Of a stretch of DNA of 64,000 bases, positions 39,019 through 47,103 are shown piece after piece. Source of the stretch: Candidatus Brachybacter algidus (GTDB lineage Bacteria; Bacteroidota; Bacteroidia; Chitinophagales; Saprospiraceae); NCBI GenBank assembly GCA_016711705.1, contig JADJSK010000002.1, positions 186,001-250,000 on the forward strand, read 5' to 3'. Numbering within the stretch: position 1 is the first letter of the stretch; each line of letters begins with the position of its first letter. The position numbers and the translations under genes are program-made. The notes under the pieces were generated by a model that saw nothing but the letters and a program-made list of their open reading frames with translations, did no database searches and was not told the DNA's origin.

Positions 39019-39058
39019 ATGTAATGAATAATGAACAGTCTTGTCGACATGCAATTAT

Positions 39059-39108
39059 CGGGTGATCGGGTGATAGGGTGATCAGGTGATCAGGTGATCA
39101 GGTGATTT
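39059..39108. repeat. CAGGTGAT octamer repeat
   Basis: Six imperfect GGTGATC/AGGTGATC units lie 40 bp after the cupin stop codon. Confidence 0.75.
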
Positions 39109-39211
39109 AGTAGAGTCTAATATTGTAGAGAAAGTTCACTCAACTTATGGTATTCTGTAAAATATCCGTAATTCAATATCCAGGCCCTGAACGCTTGCCT
39201 GACTGAATAGG

Positions 39212-39474
39212 CTAGGGTTTATACACAAGTATTTTTCCAAAAAGGGCCATTTCTAAAAAAATAATATAAATATTTGATTGTTAGTAGATTAAGAGCAAAA
39301 TGAATTTTGCACGCACCAGAACGTAGGTTAACCTACGCTCAGCACTTCATAGCGAATGATGTACAATATTTAAAGATAAAGCTTAGATCGTAAGGCTCGG
39401 CGTAGGTTAACCTACGTCGTTGTGTCACCAAAGTTTACTTTGAAATATAAAAAAAAGATGGGTATAAACCCTAG
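39212..39474. mobile_element. MITE-like element, copy 1
   Basis: A 263-bp element bounded by CTAGGGTTTATACACA and its near-perfect inverse. It contains two CGTAGGTTAACCTACG palindromes (39322-39337 and 39401-39416) and no ORF. A second right end, TGTGTATAAACCCTAG, lies at 39711-39726. Taking the outer pair as ends gives CTGAATAGG/CTGAATTGT flanks (7 of 9 matching), suggesting a 515-bp composite. The rest of the 39019-39806 gap holds nothing coding. Confidence 0.85.
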
Positions 39475-39806
39475 CTCTACAAGAGGGGAAGTAAAATTTT
39501 TAACGCTCACTAACTCCGAAAATGTTCAGAAAATTACGCAAAATCCTACAAGGTTTCGTTCCTTCGCTGTGTAGGACTTTGCTATTTTTGGCATTTTCTC
39601 CATTTTTTCATTAAATTTTATAAGGCCGGAGCTACACCGTTCAGTCATTATTATAATGCCAACTGTTTTCTTAATTGTAAATTCTCCAGTTTTAAAGCCT
39701 TTTGAAAAGATGTGTATAAACCCTAGCTGAATTGTGGTGGCGAAATATAACAGCGAATCGCAGAGGGATTCGTTGTTTATCAATTTTATCTAATTAACAA
39801 CATTTA

Positions 39807-40292
39807 TCAAAATTCTTCCCATTCAACAACTTTCAATCCAAATTTTTCCAAAAAATCCTCCACTAAATAATCCCGAACCACAATGATATAAGTGGTTTGG
39901 TTAGGTTTTTCTAATAGATTGGATATTAAAGAATTGATAGCTGGGCCAAATCCTTCATCCATTAATTCTAATTTACCGAATTCATCTATGATGAAATACT
40001 CTAAATTCTGACCTATTGAATCAACAATGATTTGACAACCGCGCAGGAAGGTGGAATTAAGGAAAAAAAATCGACCAATTGAGGTTACATCTTCTGAAAA
40101 CCCATTTGTTTCAAAGGGTAAAAAGGAAGTTTTGAGAATGTCATAGAACATTCGAAAATTGTTCAAATCAGGTGTCAAAAAGCCACCTACATTTTTGTCC
40201 TTTAACCAGTTAGCCAAAAGGGTCGTTTTCCCACTTCTTATTTTGTCAGAAACGATAATAAGCTGGCTATTAAGTACCTTTCCCTTCCTCAC
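39807..40292 (-). CDS. THEP1-like P-loop NTPase
   Basis: A 161-residue protein. Walker A is SDKIRSGKTTLL (the first Gly of the usual motif is Ser), and Walker B is EYFIIDEFGKLEL, close to the DEIGxxEL of THEP1/NTPase_1 proteins. THEP1 proteins hydrolyse nucleoside triphosphates; the biological role is unknown. The start overlaps the end of the upstream membrane-protein gene by 23 bp, so the two are translationally coupled and probably work together. Confidence 0.82.
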   Translation of the reverse strand: MRKGKVLNSQLIIVSDKIRSGKTTLLANWLKDKNVGGFLTPDLNNFRMFYDILKTSFLPFETNGFSEDVTSIGRFFFLNSTFLRGCQIIVDSIGQNLEYFIIDEFGKLELMDEGFGPAINSLISNLLEKPNQTTYIIVVRDYLVEDFLEKFGLKVVEWEEF

Positions 40293-41262
40293 ACGCCAAT
40301 AATATTAGTATAATGATGAAATACCTGATCCTTTCTATTCCGTTATAATTAGCAGTGGTATAGCCCGCAACTTGTTGGGTTATCTTGCGGAGATGCGGTA
40401 TTTGTTCTTTAATTGTATCTACAACTGTCAGGATACCGCTGCTCTGATTATTAATGAATCTTCTGATAATGAAAATGATAAGTGGATTAAATATAAGATA
40501 CCATGCAGTGATAATAATAAAGGGTCTAACTATGGTCCAGAAAATATCATTTTTTGTACCGCCGAGTGCTGCCACATATATCGTGGTGACAAGCAATAAC
40601 ACAATGGTTAATATACCAAATATTCTACCTTTTTTTTCACCATAACTGATGTTAGAATTAGCATATAGGTCCACTGCATTTCTATCAAGCTTTTTGATTC
40701 TATAAGGCAGCTTGTATGCCCAAGAGCCAACAATTCCTCCCCAAACCACATATATCAAGCTATAGACGATCAATAATAAAAGAGCATATTGAAATTCTTC
40801 TGTTCCACCAAGATTTTTTGCAAGTTGATTCGCTGTAGTATCAATAGAATTCCAAAGCGCATTGCCGAATATGATCGTTAATGTGAATACTTTTTGGATG
40901 GCGGATTCAAACAATGCAATGCTTCCAAATAGGATATAGTATAACTTATTATGTTTCTGAAATTTAAAAAACAATGCTCCAAGGACTCCTTGAAATCCAA
41001 CTGCGATGTAAGCTGTGACCGGACTATGTGGACTCAGTGCAAGTTTGACCGCGATCGCCACCAAAGTTCCATAGATGATGTCCTGTGATGGCTTGTCACT
41101 TGTATACCCAATCGTACAAATGATGGTCACCGCAAAACCAGCCAACAAAAGACCAGAAAAAGGAAACTGAAATGCATGCAAGATACCGCCCAGTGCACAT
41201 TCTGAAAATGCCCACAATGCGATAAGTTTTGAAATGCTCAACTTTATTTTTCCTTCTTGCAC
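40270..41262 (-). CDS. Multi-pass membrane protein coupled to the NTPase
   Basis: A 330-residue protein with about eight hydrophobic helices (for example ILHAFQFPFSGLLLAGFAVT, LLLLIVYSLIYVVWGGIVG) and a cytoplasmic loop near 190-210. I do not recognise a named family; the N-terminal half is reminiscent of ECF-transporter S components, but this is not firm. Overlap with the THEP1-like gene suggests a membrane/NTPase unit. It is divergent from DUF1456 and has no signal peptide. Confidence 0.75.
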   Translation of the reverse strand: MQEGKIKLSISKLIALWAFSECALGGILHAFQFPFSGLLLAGFAVTIICTIGYTSDKPSQDIIYGTLVAIAVKLALSPHSPVTAYIAVGFQGVLGALFFKFQKHNKLYYILFGSIALFESAIQKVFTLTIIFGNALWNSIDTTANQLAKNLGGTEEFQYALLLLIVYSLIYVVWGGIVGSWAYKLPYRIKKLDRNAVDLYANSNISYGEKKGRIFGILTIVLLLVTTIYVAALGGTKNDIFWTIVRPFIIITAWYLIFNPLIIFIIRRFINNQSSGILTVVDTIKEQIPHLRKITQQVAGYTTANYNGIERIRYFIIILILLACEEGKGT

Positions 41263-41378
41263 AATACTTCATTATATATGTTTGAAAGATAGGATTTATT
41301 TTAAATTGGAGTAGAGTAATATTTTCGTATTTAATAGAGAGTTAGATTTTAATAATTTTCTTTCTTTATCTTTGCCAA

Positions 41379-41738
41379 ATGAACAACAATGACGTTTTCA
41401 AGAAACTTAGAGTAGCACTAATGCTGCGAGATGACCAAATAGTAGATATTTTGAAACTGGTTGATTTCCGAATGTCAAAGGCTGAAGTTAATGCATTTTT
41501 TAGAGCAGAGGATAGCTCTGGTTATATGATGTGCAAAGATCAGGTGTTGCGAAATTTTCTCAATGGTCTGGTAATATATCTGCGTGGTACGAAGGAAAAT
41601 CCAAAGGATCCTTATGATCAAATTGCCTTAAATAAAAAGCAAGCTCAGGAATTCAGCGCTCAAAATGAATCAGTAAAGCCGAAAGTCGTTACTATCAAAA
41701 AACCTAGAATCAATGTGAAAAAGGATGAGTCAAAGTAG
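41379..41738 (+). CDS. DUF1456 (YehS-like) protein
   Basis: A 119-residue cytoplasmic protein. It opens with VFKKLRVALMLRDDQIVDIL, followed by FRMSKAEVNAFFRAED and DQVLRNFLNGLVIYLRG, the two-repeat helical pattern of DUF1456. E. coli YehS is about 155 residues, so this copy has a shorter, Lys-rich tail. The function is unknown in all members. The 588-bp stretch after it has CTCTGTG-type degenerate repeats and no gene. Confidence 0.88.
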   Translation: MNNNDVFKKLRVALMLRDDQIVDILKLVDFRMSKAEVNAFFRAEDSSGYMMCKDQVLRNFLNGLVIYLRGTKENPKDPYDQIALNKKQAQEFSAQNESVKPKVVTIKKPRINVKKDESK

Positions 41739-42326
41739 AAACTTGAGATACGGTGGTTAATTGAGGATGTTGATTTATAATCATTTTACCGCAACCACGT
41801 AAGTTGCTTCACAGGTATTGGGGCGAATTATATTAAATCTCTTATTCGAAAATATTATTTTGAAGTAGTTTTATCACGAAGTTTCACAGAGGTTTTAATA
41901 TCTACCTCGATTCAACAGCAGCTCTGAATTTTGGGACTTCTTTGCTATTGTATAGTTTTTGAGATTCACAAAGTAATTTGACTAAAGTCAAATGATGCTC
42001 CGATTAGGCTGTATCTACTACTCTATCAGTTTATCTCTGTGAAACTCTGTTTCTGCTCTGTGCATCTCTGTGATACATTTCATTCGTCTTTGTGATATAG
42101 GCTCCACTTCCCGAAATGCAGATATATCACCAAGTGGCTCAGAGGAAAAAAAGTTGCACAATAGAGTGTTGGTATCACAGAGTTCCGCAGAAAGTTATTG
42201 AATATTGATTTGTGGACATATTGTACTTGATTTCTGAATTTACGTTACCAATTAATGGGTCTGGAGGACGCGGAGGCATTTATCTTTCGATAAATTTTGC
42301 ACCAATTGAGCATTTCTTATAAAAAT
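41739..42326. other. Gap with degenerate CTCTGTG-type words
   Basis: Words such as CTCTGTGAAACTCTG and CATCTCTGTGATA recur between the DUF1456 and helicase genes, on both strands. No ORF, terminator or RNA gene is convincing. Confidence 0.5.
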
Positions 42327-43649
42327 TTAGCTTGGTTTCTTCTTTTCATATTGTTTACCATACTTCTTCTTCATCTCAGCTTCATGATTATATCTCACAT
42401 TGACCTTAGAATTGAGAATTGATTTTTGATGAAAAGCCGGTCTTTCAGGATCGAGTTTCGGTGCCTGTGTGATGAATGGCATGATGATTTTTACTTCTTC
42501 TTCAGGCAATAACTTTTCGTCAGCCACAAAATCTTCAGGTAACTCTACTTCAGGAATCGTATAATTCATCAATTCCTGGATTTTTTCCAACTGCTCTTCT
42601 TCGCTTTCTACTACAAAAGCGATAGATGTTCCTTCTTTTTCATAACGTCCGGTGCGGCCTATTCTGTGAATATAATTCTCCACCACTTCAGGTAAATCGA
42701 AGTTGAAAACATGTGTTACTTCGCGAATATCAAGTCCTCTTGAAAGTAAATCAGTTGCAATTAATATTCTGGATCGCCCTTCTTCAAAGCCTTGAACAGT
42801 TTCGAATCTTGCATTTTGATTTTTATTCGAATGTATAAAATCGATGTCTCTGATGCCGCGTTCCAACAATGCGTCGTAGAGCACTTCTGCCTTTTTTTTG
42901 GTAGAAACAAATATCAGAATCTTTGTCATTGCTTCATTCCTGAGTAAGTTCACCAACCATTTTACTTTTGAATAAAAATTTGGTAATCGGTACATAGTTT
43001 GGCTGATATTGTCTAATGGAGTACCAGCAGGAACAGCTTCAATTTTCTCGGGATTATTGAAGTATTCGTCCATCAACTCGATGACTTCGGGAATCAATGT
43101 AGCTGAAAAAAGCAAATTTTGTCTTCTTTCAGGAAGTTTGTCAAAGATCACTTTAAGCTGAGCTCTGAAACCCAGATTCAACATTTCATCGAATTCGTCA
43201 ATGATGAGATGTTTGACATTTTTAAGATTTAAAACACCGGTATTGACAAAGTCGACCATTCTCCCGGGTGTGCCAACCAAAATATCAAGTCCTTCGAAGA
43301 TTTTGTCTGCCTGTGGCTTCGTATTAGTGCCACCATATATTCCAAAACTCCTTACAGACATATATGCCGTAATTTTTTTGATCTCGTCTTCTACCTGCAC
43401 CACAAGTTCTCTGGTAGGAACGAGAATGACGATGGTAGGGTTATTGGTTTTGCTGTATGAATATAGACTAAGGATTGGCAATAAATAAGCAAATGTCTTT
43501 CCCGTACCTGTTTGAGCAATTGCGCATATATCTTTTCCGGATTTTACCACTGAAAAGACTTTCTCCTGAATAGGGGAGGGTTCGGTGATGCCAATGTCAT
43601 CCAGTGCACGGAGAAGTGATTTATTTATTTTTAGATCGCTGAATGTCAT
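42327..43649 (-). CDS. DEAD-box-family ATP-dependent RNA helicase, DEFD variant
   Basis: The start was set at ATG 43649 (440 residues); the longer frame begins at a TTG. Q-motif PSPIQEKV, Walker A AQTGTGKT (45-52), SAT at 182-184, and C-terminal HIGRTGRYEKEG are all present. Motif II reads DEFD (151-154) rather than DEAD. A short basic tail ends KKYGKQYEKKKPS. It is cytoplasmic and acts in ribosome assembly or RNA turnover, though which of these is unknown. It is transcribed alone, with heptamer repeats upstream. Confidence 0.95.
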   Translation of the reverse strand: MTFSDLKINKSLLRALDDIGITEPSPIQEKVFSVVKSGKDICAIAQTGTGKTFAYLLPILSLYSYSKTNNPTIVILVPTRELVVQVEDEIKKITAYMSVRSFGIYGGTNTKPQADKIFEGLDILVGTPGRMVDFVNTGVLNLKNVKHLIIDEFDEMLNLGFRAQLKVIFDKLPERRQNLLFSATLIPEVIELMDEYFNNPEKIEAVPAGTPLDNISQTMYRLPNFYSKVKWLVNLLRNEAMTKILIFVSTKKKAEVLYDALLERGIRDIDFIHSNKNQNARFETVQGFEEGRSRILIATDLLSRGLDIREVTHVFNFDLPEVVENYIHRIGRTGRYEKEGTSIAFVVESEEEQLEKIQELMNYTIPEVELPEDFVADEKLLPEEEVKIIMPFITQAPKLDPERPAFHQKSILNSKVNVRYNHEAEMKKKYGKQYEKKKPS

Positions 43650-43681
43650 TACTATATTTTGGGACAAAGGTAGTTAAAAAT

Positions 43682-43739
43682 TAGTGGTCAGTGGTCAGTG
43701 GTCAGTGGTCAGTCGTCATTAGTCAGTGATCAGTAGTCA
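43682..43739. repeat. CAGTGGT heptamer repeat
   Basis: About eight imperfect CAGTGGT/CAGTCGT units, the same family as at 7.1-7.8 kb. They begin about 30 bp upstream of the helicase start. Confidence 0.8.
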
Positions 43740-44019
43740 AAAATTCTAAATTTAGCTATTATTAATAATCACCAATGTTAAAATTAGAAATTATACGAAA
43801 TGGATTTATTTATTAGACCAATATTTTGCCGTATAATATCGATCTCAAAGTCGTTTGGCCAAATTTATTTAGACTATTAGGAATTTCCATTCGGTATTAG
43901 AAGTCTGAAATTATTTCACCTGCAATGCTTTGCTTCCAAAATCAAAAATATAACTTGGTGAGGTAAATGTAAAATGTTAAAAGTAAAATGCAATTGGGGA
44001 GATTTCCCCCTTTTGAGGG

Positions 44020-44282
44020 CTAGGGTTTATACATAAGTATTTTTTCAATAAAGGCTCTTCCATGAATAGCAAGATAATTTATTGATTTTAAGTTTATTAT
44101 AAGCAAAATGAATTTTGCAGACACACGAACTTAGGTTAACCTAAGCTCAACGTTCCACAGCGAATGATGTACAGTAATTTATAGTCAAAACAATGATTGC
44201 GAGGTTCGGCGTAGTTTTAACTACGTCGGGGTGTCACCAAAGTTTACTTTGAAAGAAAAAAAAAGATGTGTATAAACCCTAG
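44020..44282. mobile_element. MITE-like element, copy 2, with target duplication
   Basis: A 263-bp relative of the element at 39212-39474, with ends CTAGGGTTTATACATA and TGTGTATAAACCCTAG. It is flanked by a perfect 10-bp duplication, CTTTTGAGGG (44010-44019 and 44283-44292). The first inner palindrome reads CTTAGGTTAACCTAAG, changed on both sides relative to copy 1, so pairing is kept. The host site is another dispersed repeat. It lies in the 43650-44450 gap, which holds no gene. Confidence 0.88.
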
Positions 44283-44397
44283 CTTTTGAGGGGGGTAGGG
44301 GGAGTCTTCGATTTAATTCTAATTGCAACTAGCTGATTAACACCGAATTAAAATTAGTTATATAGAAGAATGATCTTCTAAGATTAGCTGCAATTAA

Positions 44398-44450
44398 CGA
44401 TTACCGATTACTGATTACCGATTTCTATAATCTAGCATCTAGCGTCTGCC
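44398..44450. repeat. GATTACC/CTAGCAT short repeats
   Basis: GATTACCGATTACTGATTACC is followed by CTAGCATCTAGCGTCT, abutting the 3' end of the L,D-transpeptidase gene. Confidence 0.6.
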
Positions 44451-46079
44451 TCACATCTTCCCCACCCCGAATATCTCATTAGCCAATTTCTTATCATGAC
44501 CATAGATGTCATTTCTGAAGTTAAGTTTACCTTCTGAATCAACCCATGAAGTGAAATAAACTATATAAACAGGGACTGTAGGAGAGACTTTAATCCAGGT
44601 TTCATCAATTGTATTTAGAATTTTGTCAATTCTTTTTAGCCAATTTGGCTGATCTCTAAGCAGATATTTCGCGAGTTTTCTTGGTTCTTCCACTCTGATG
44701 CACCCATGGCTGAAGTCCCTTTTACTTTCACTGAAAAGACTTTTTGAAGGTGTATCATGAAGATATATACTAAAGTTATTAGGAAATAAAAATTTGATCT
44801 TTCCCAATGCATTATTCCCACCTGGTTTCTGTCTGACCATCAGTGGTTTTTTATTCGTGATCTCCATATTATTCCGCTCAATATAATTTGCGTTGCGTTT
44901 CATGGCAGGGATGATCTCGTTTTTTATTATGCTGTTTGGTACGTTCCAGTATGGATTTAGAACAATATTGGCGATATTACCTTTGAAGATACTTGTTTTT
45001 GTTGCAGCTTTTCCAACTACTACATTCATTTCCCATGCTAGTTTGTTTTTCTCAAAGATATGCAGACGGAATTCAGGAATGTTGACCATTAAATAATCCG
45101 ATTCGAGATCTACAGGCACCCATCTTAGCCTTTCAAGATTGATGACCATTTGTTTGATCCTGTCCGATATGCTTACATTTAGCTCCTTTCTGGTCGATTC
45201 GGTGAGTTTACCACTTTTAAATAACCCCATTCTTCCCTGAAATAGTAAAAGTGCACTTTTCAAAGTGTCCGTAAAGATGGCTGATGTATCTTTGTCCATT
45301 AGATCACCTACAATGATCAGGTTCTTTTTTACATTGATGATGCATACATCTGTATCGCCCACTATCAGTACTTTTTTATCTGTAATTACTGGATAGGAAA
45401 CATTCGATTTCTCGATTTCCCGATACTTCCTTAATTGTGCTTTTAGCCTTGTATAATATATATTTTCTGGTTCATGAACTTCAGAGTCTGGTTTTCTGGC
45501 GACTAATGAATCAAGTAATATTTGATAATCTTTCTTTTTTCTAGGAATAAACCACTCAAGATCCACCGGGTTCTTATCTCTGCCGTCGTAGACTTTTCGT
45601 GCATATTTGAAATAGGTCGAAGTCAGGAGTAATTCGAGGTTGAGGACATTGGCAGGATTAGACATAAATTTAGACTCATCTGATCTCAAAGATTTAACAA
45701 GGCTATCAATTTTTGGATTATCCAAGCTTTGGTCATTAAAGTCAAAACTGTAGTTTTTTAACTGATCATAAAACATAGCCATGACATTGGCAGGTCCGTT
45801 TTTATTAAACCATGCAAACTGATAATTTCTTCTTTTATAAAATTGACTAACCTGTGATTTAACAGTTGCGGAATCAACCATTTTTACAAAGAAAGTATCT
45901 ACAAACATGCTATCTAACAAAAGATCGTTGAAGTTGACAGTGGTGTAAACAGTGGTATCTACAGAAGGTATGGGATTGGGTTTGGCTACATCTTTGGCAC
46001 AACCGGGCAATAATAGAATGCAAATGGCAAATAGCAAGAGAAAGACTCCTGAGAGAAATGAAAGTTTGAAACGAGACAT
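44451..46079 (-). CDS. L,D-transpeptidase, YcbB/LdtD-like lipoprotein
   Basis: A 542-residue protein with lipobox LLPGC (Cys27). The middle holds a helical scaffold and a peptidoglycan-binding-like segment (LLLFQGRMGLFKSGKL). The catalytic YkuD domain near 340-500 has HDTPSKSLFS and SHGCIRVEEP, with the active Cys. It forms 3-3 cross-links in peptidoglycan or attaches proteins to it, in the periplasm. It starts 9 bp after the stop of a second, unrelated L,D-transpeptidase gene, so the two are in one operon. Confidence 0.93.
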   Translation of the reverse strand: MSRFKLSFLSGVFLLLFAICILLLPGCAKDVAKPNPIPSVDTTVYTTVNFNDLLLDSMFVDTFFVKMVDSATVKSQVSQFYKRRNYQFAWFNKNGPANVMAMFYDQLKNYSFDFNDQSLDNPKIDSLVKSLRSDESKFMSNPANVLNLELLLTSTYFKYARKVYDGRDKNPVDLEWFIPRKKKDYQILLDSLVARKPDSEVHEPENIYYTRLKAQLRKYREIEKSNVSYPVITDKKVLIVGDTDVCIINVKKNLIIVGDLMDKDTSAIFTDTLKSALLLFQGRMGLFKSGKLTESTRKELNVSISDRIKQMVINLERLRWVPVDLESDYLMVNIPEFRLHIFEKNKLAWEMNVVVGKAATKTSIFKGNIANIVLNPYWNVPNSIIKNEIIPAMKRNANYIERNNMEITNKKPLMVRQKPGGNNALGKIKFLFPNNFSIYLHDTPSKSLFSESKRDFSHGCIRVEEPRKLAKYLLRDQPNWLKRIDKILNTIDETWIKVSPTVPVYIVYFTSWVDSEGKLNFRNDIYGHDKKLANEIFGVGKM

Positions 46080-46088
46080 AACAAGTGT

Positions 46089-46733
46089 TTAAGCACCGTG
46101 AATGTACAACAAAGTACCGTTAGCTAGTACTGGAATTATCTGTGGAATAAGTTCTTGAGGTAAGGCTGGACAGCCATAACTTCTTCCAAGGCGGCCGTAT
46201 TTTTCTATAAAAGTTTCACTCACATAGTCAGCACCATGTATGATGATCTCTCTTCGTCGGGCATTGTCGTTAATTCCTTTTTCCAGCCCATTCAATAACA
46301 ATGATGCACCGTGTTTTGGACTAAATATTTTGCTGCCGACCATGTAGAAACCAAGGCTACTTTGGTGAGATTCGCATTTATTTGAAAATGATTTCGCCAT
46401 TAACTCACCTGACTTTTGACCATGTGCAACCAGAGATGAGAATAATAATTTTTTCTGATCTAGATCTATAACAAAAAAACGTTTCTTGTCAGAAGGTAAG
46501 GCAAAATCAACAATTGTTATGATTGATTTTATAGGTTGGTAGACATTATAGCCCTTCAGAGCTTCTCTAAATGCATCATAATTGATTTGCCCTTCCAGTT
46601 TACAATTTGTATATAATTCCTCAAATTTGTCTTTTTTTTCTGCTATTACGGGTATTAAAGTGCTTTTGGGAGCATAAGTATTAGGCAAACATAAGCCAAG
46701 AAAAATCGAAACAATCTGAAAATATATCGCCAT
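46089..46733 (-). CDS. YkuD_2-type L,D-transpeptidase catalytic domain protein
   Basis: A 214-residue protein with a signal-like N-terminus (about 1-20) and the YkuD_2 layout. VDFALPSDKKRFFVIDL and LFSSLVAHGQKSG are followed by EIIIHGADYVSE and the Cys motif GRSYGCPALP near 190. The family is found mainly in Bacteroidota and Proteobacteria; the Cys/His pair implies transpeptidase or carboxypeptidase activity on peptidoglycan. It is the first gene of a two-gene operon with the YcbB-like enzyme. Confidence 0.9.
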   Translation of the reverse strand: MAIYFQIVSIFLGLCLPNTYAPKSTLIPVIAEKKDKFEELYTNCKLEGQINYDAFREALKGYNVYQPIKSIITIVDFALPSDKKRFFVIDLDQKKLLFSSLVAHGQKSGELMAKSFSNKCESHQSSLGFYMVGSKIFSPKHGASLLLNGLEKGINDNARRREIIIHGADYVSETFIEKYGRLGRSYGCPALPQELIPQIIPVLANGTLLYIHGA

Positions 46734-47039
46734 GAAAGTTGCTTAATTATAAGATATAATCCTTAACACTTTTAAACGCAAATGTTTAAAATGGATTTTG
46801 TCCAAAATTATATAATAATATGGGTTTTTAAATTAAATATTTTAAAGATGAAGATAGTACTTTATAAACAGCATATTATTAGATATATATGAATTAATAA
46901 AAAATATATGTAATAAATAAATTATTTTATCCCATTGAAGTCTTTAACTTTTCATTGGCGATTGAAAATTTGGAGGGAGGAGGTGAGAAGTTGAGGATTG
47001 CACTTTTTAGGGTTGAAAAATAGAATTTAGAAATAGAAA

Positions 47040-47069
47040 AAACCGAAATGAACATTCTCATTCCGGTTT
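47040..47069 (-). terminator. Terminator of the Kelch/PKD gene
   Basis: AAACCGAAATGA pairs with TCATTCCGGTTT (one mismatch) around ACATTC. The minus strand continues into a T6 run. It lies 35 bp past the stop codon at 47104. Confidence 0.85.
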
Positions 47070-47103
47070 CCTCTATAAATTATATTTCTAAAATCAAATC
47101 TTC

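Noticed and set aside
39526..39783. 85-codon minus-strand ORF
   Set aside because: Runs through the MITE right end and spacer, so it is probably a by-product of repeated noncoding sequence.
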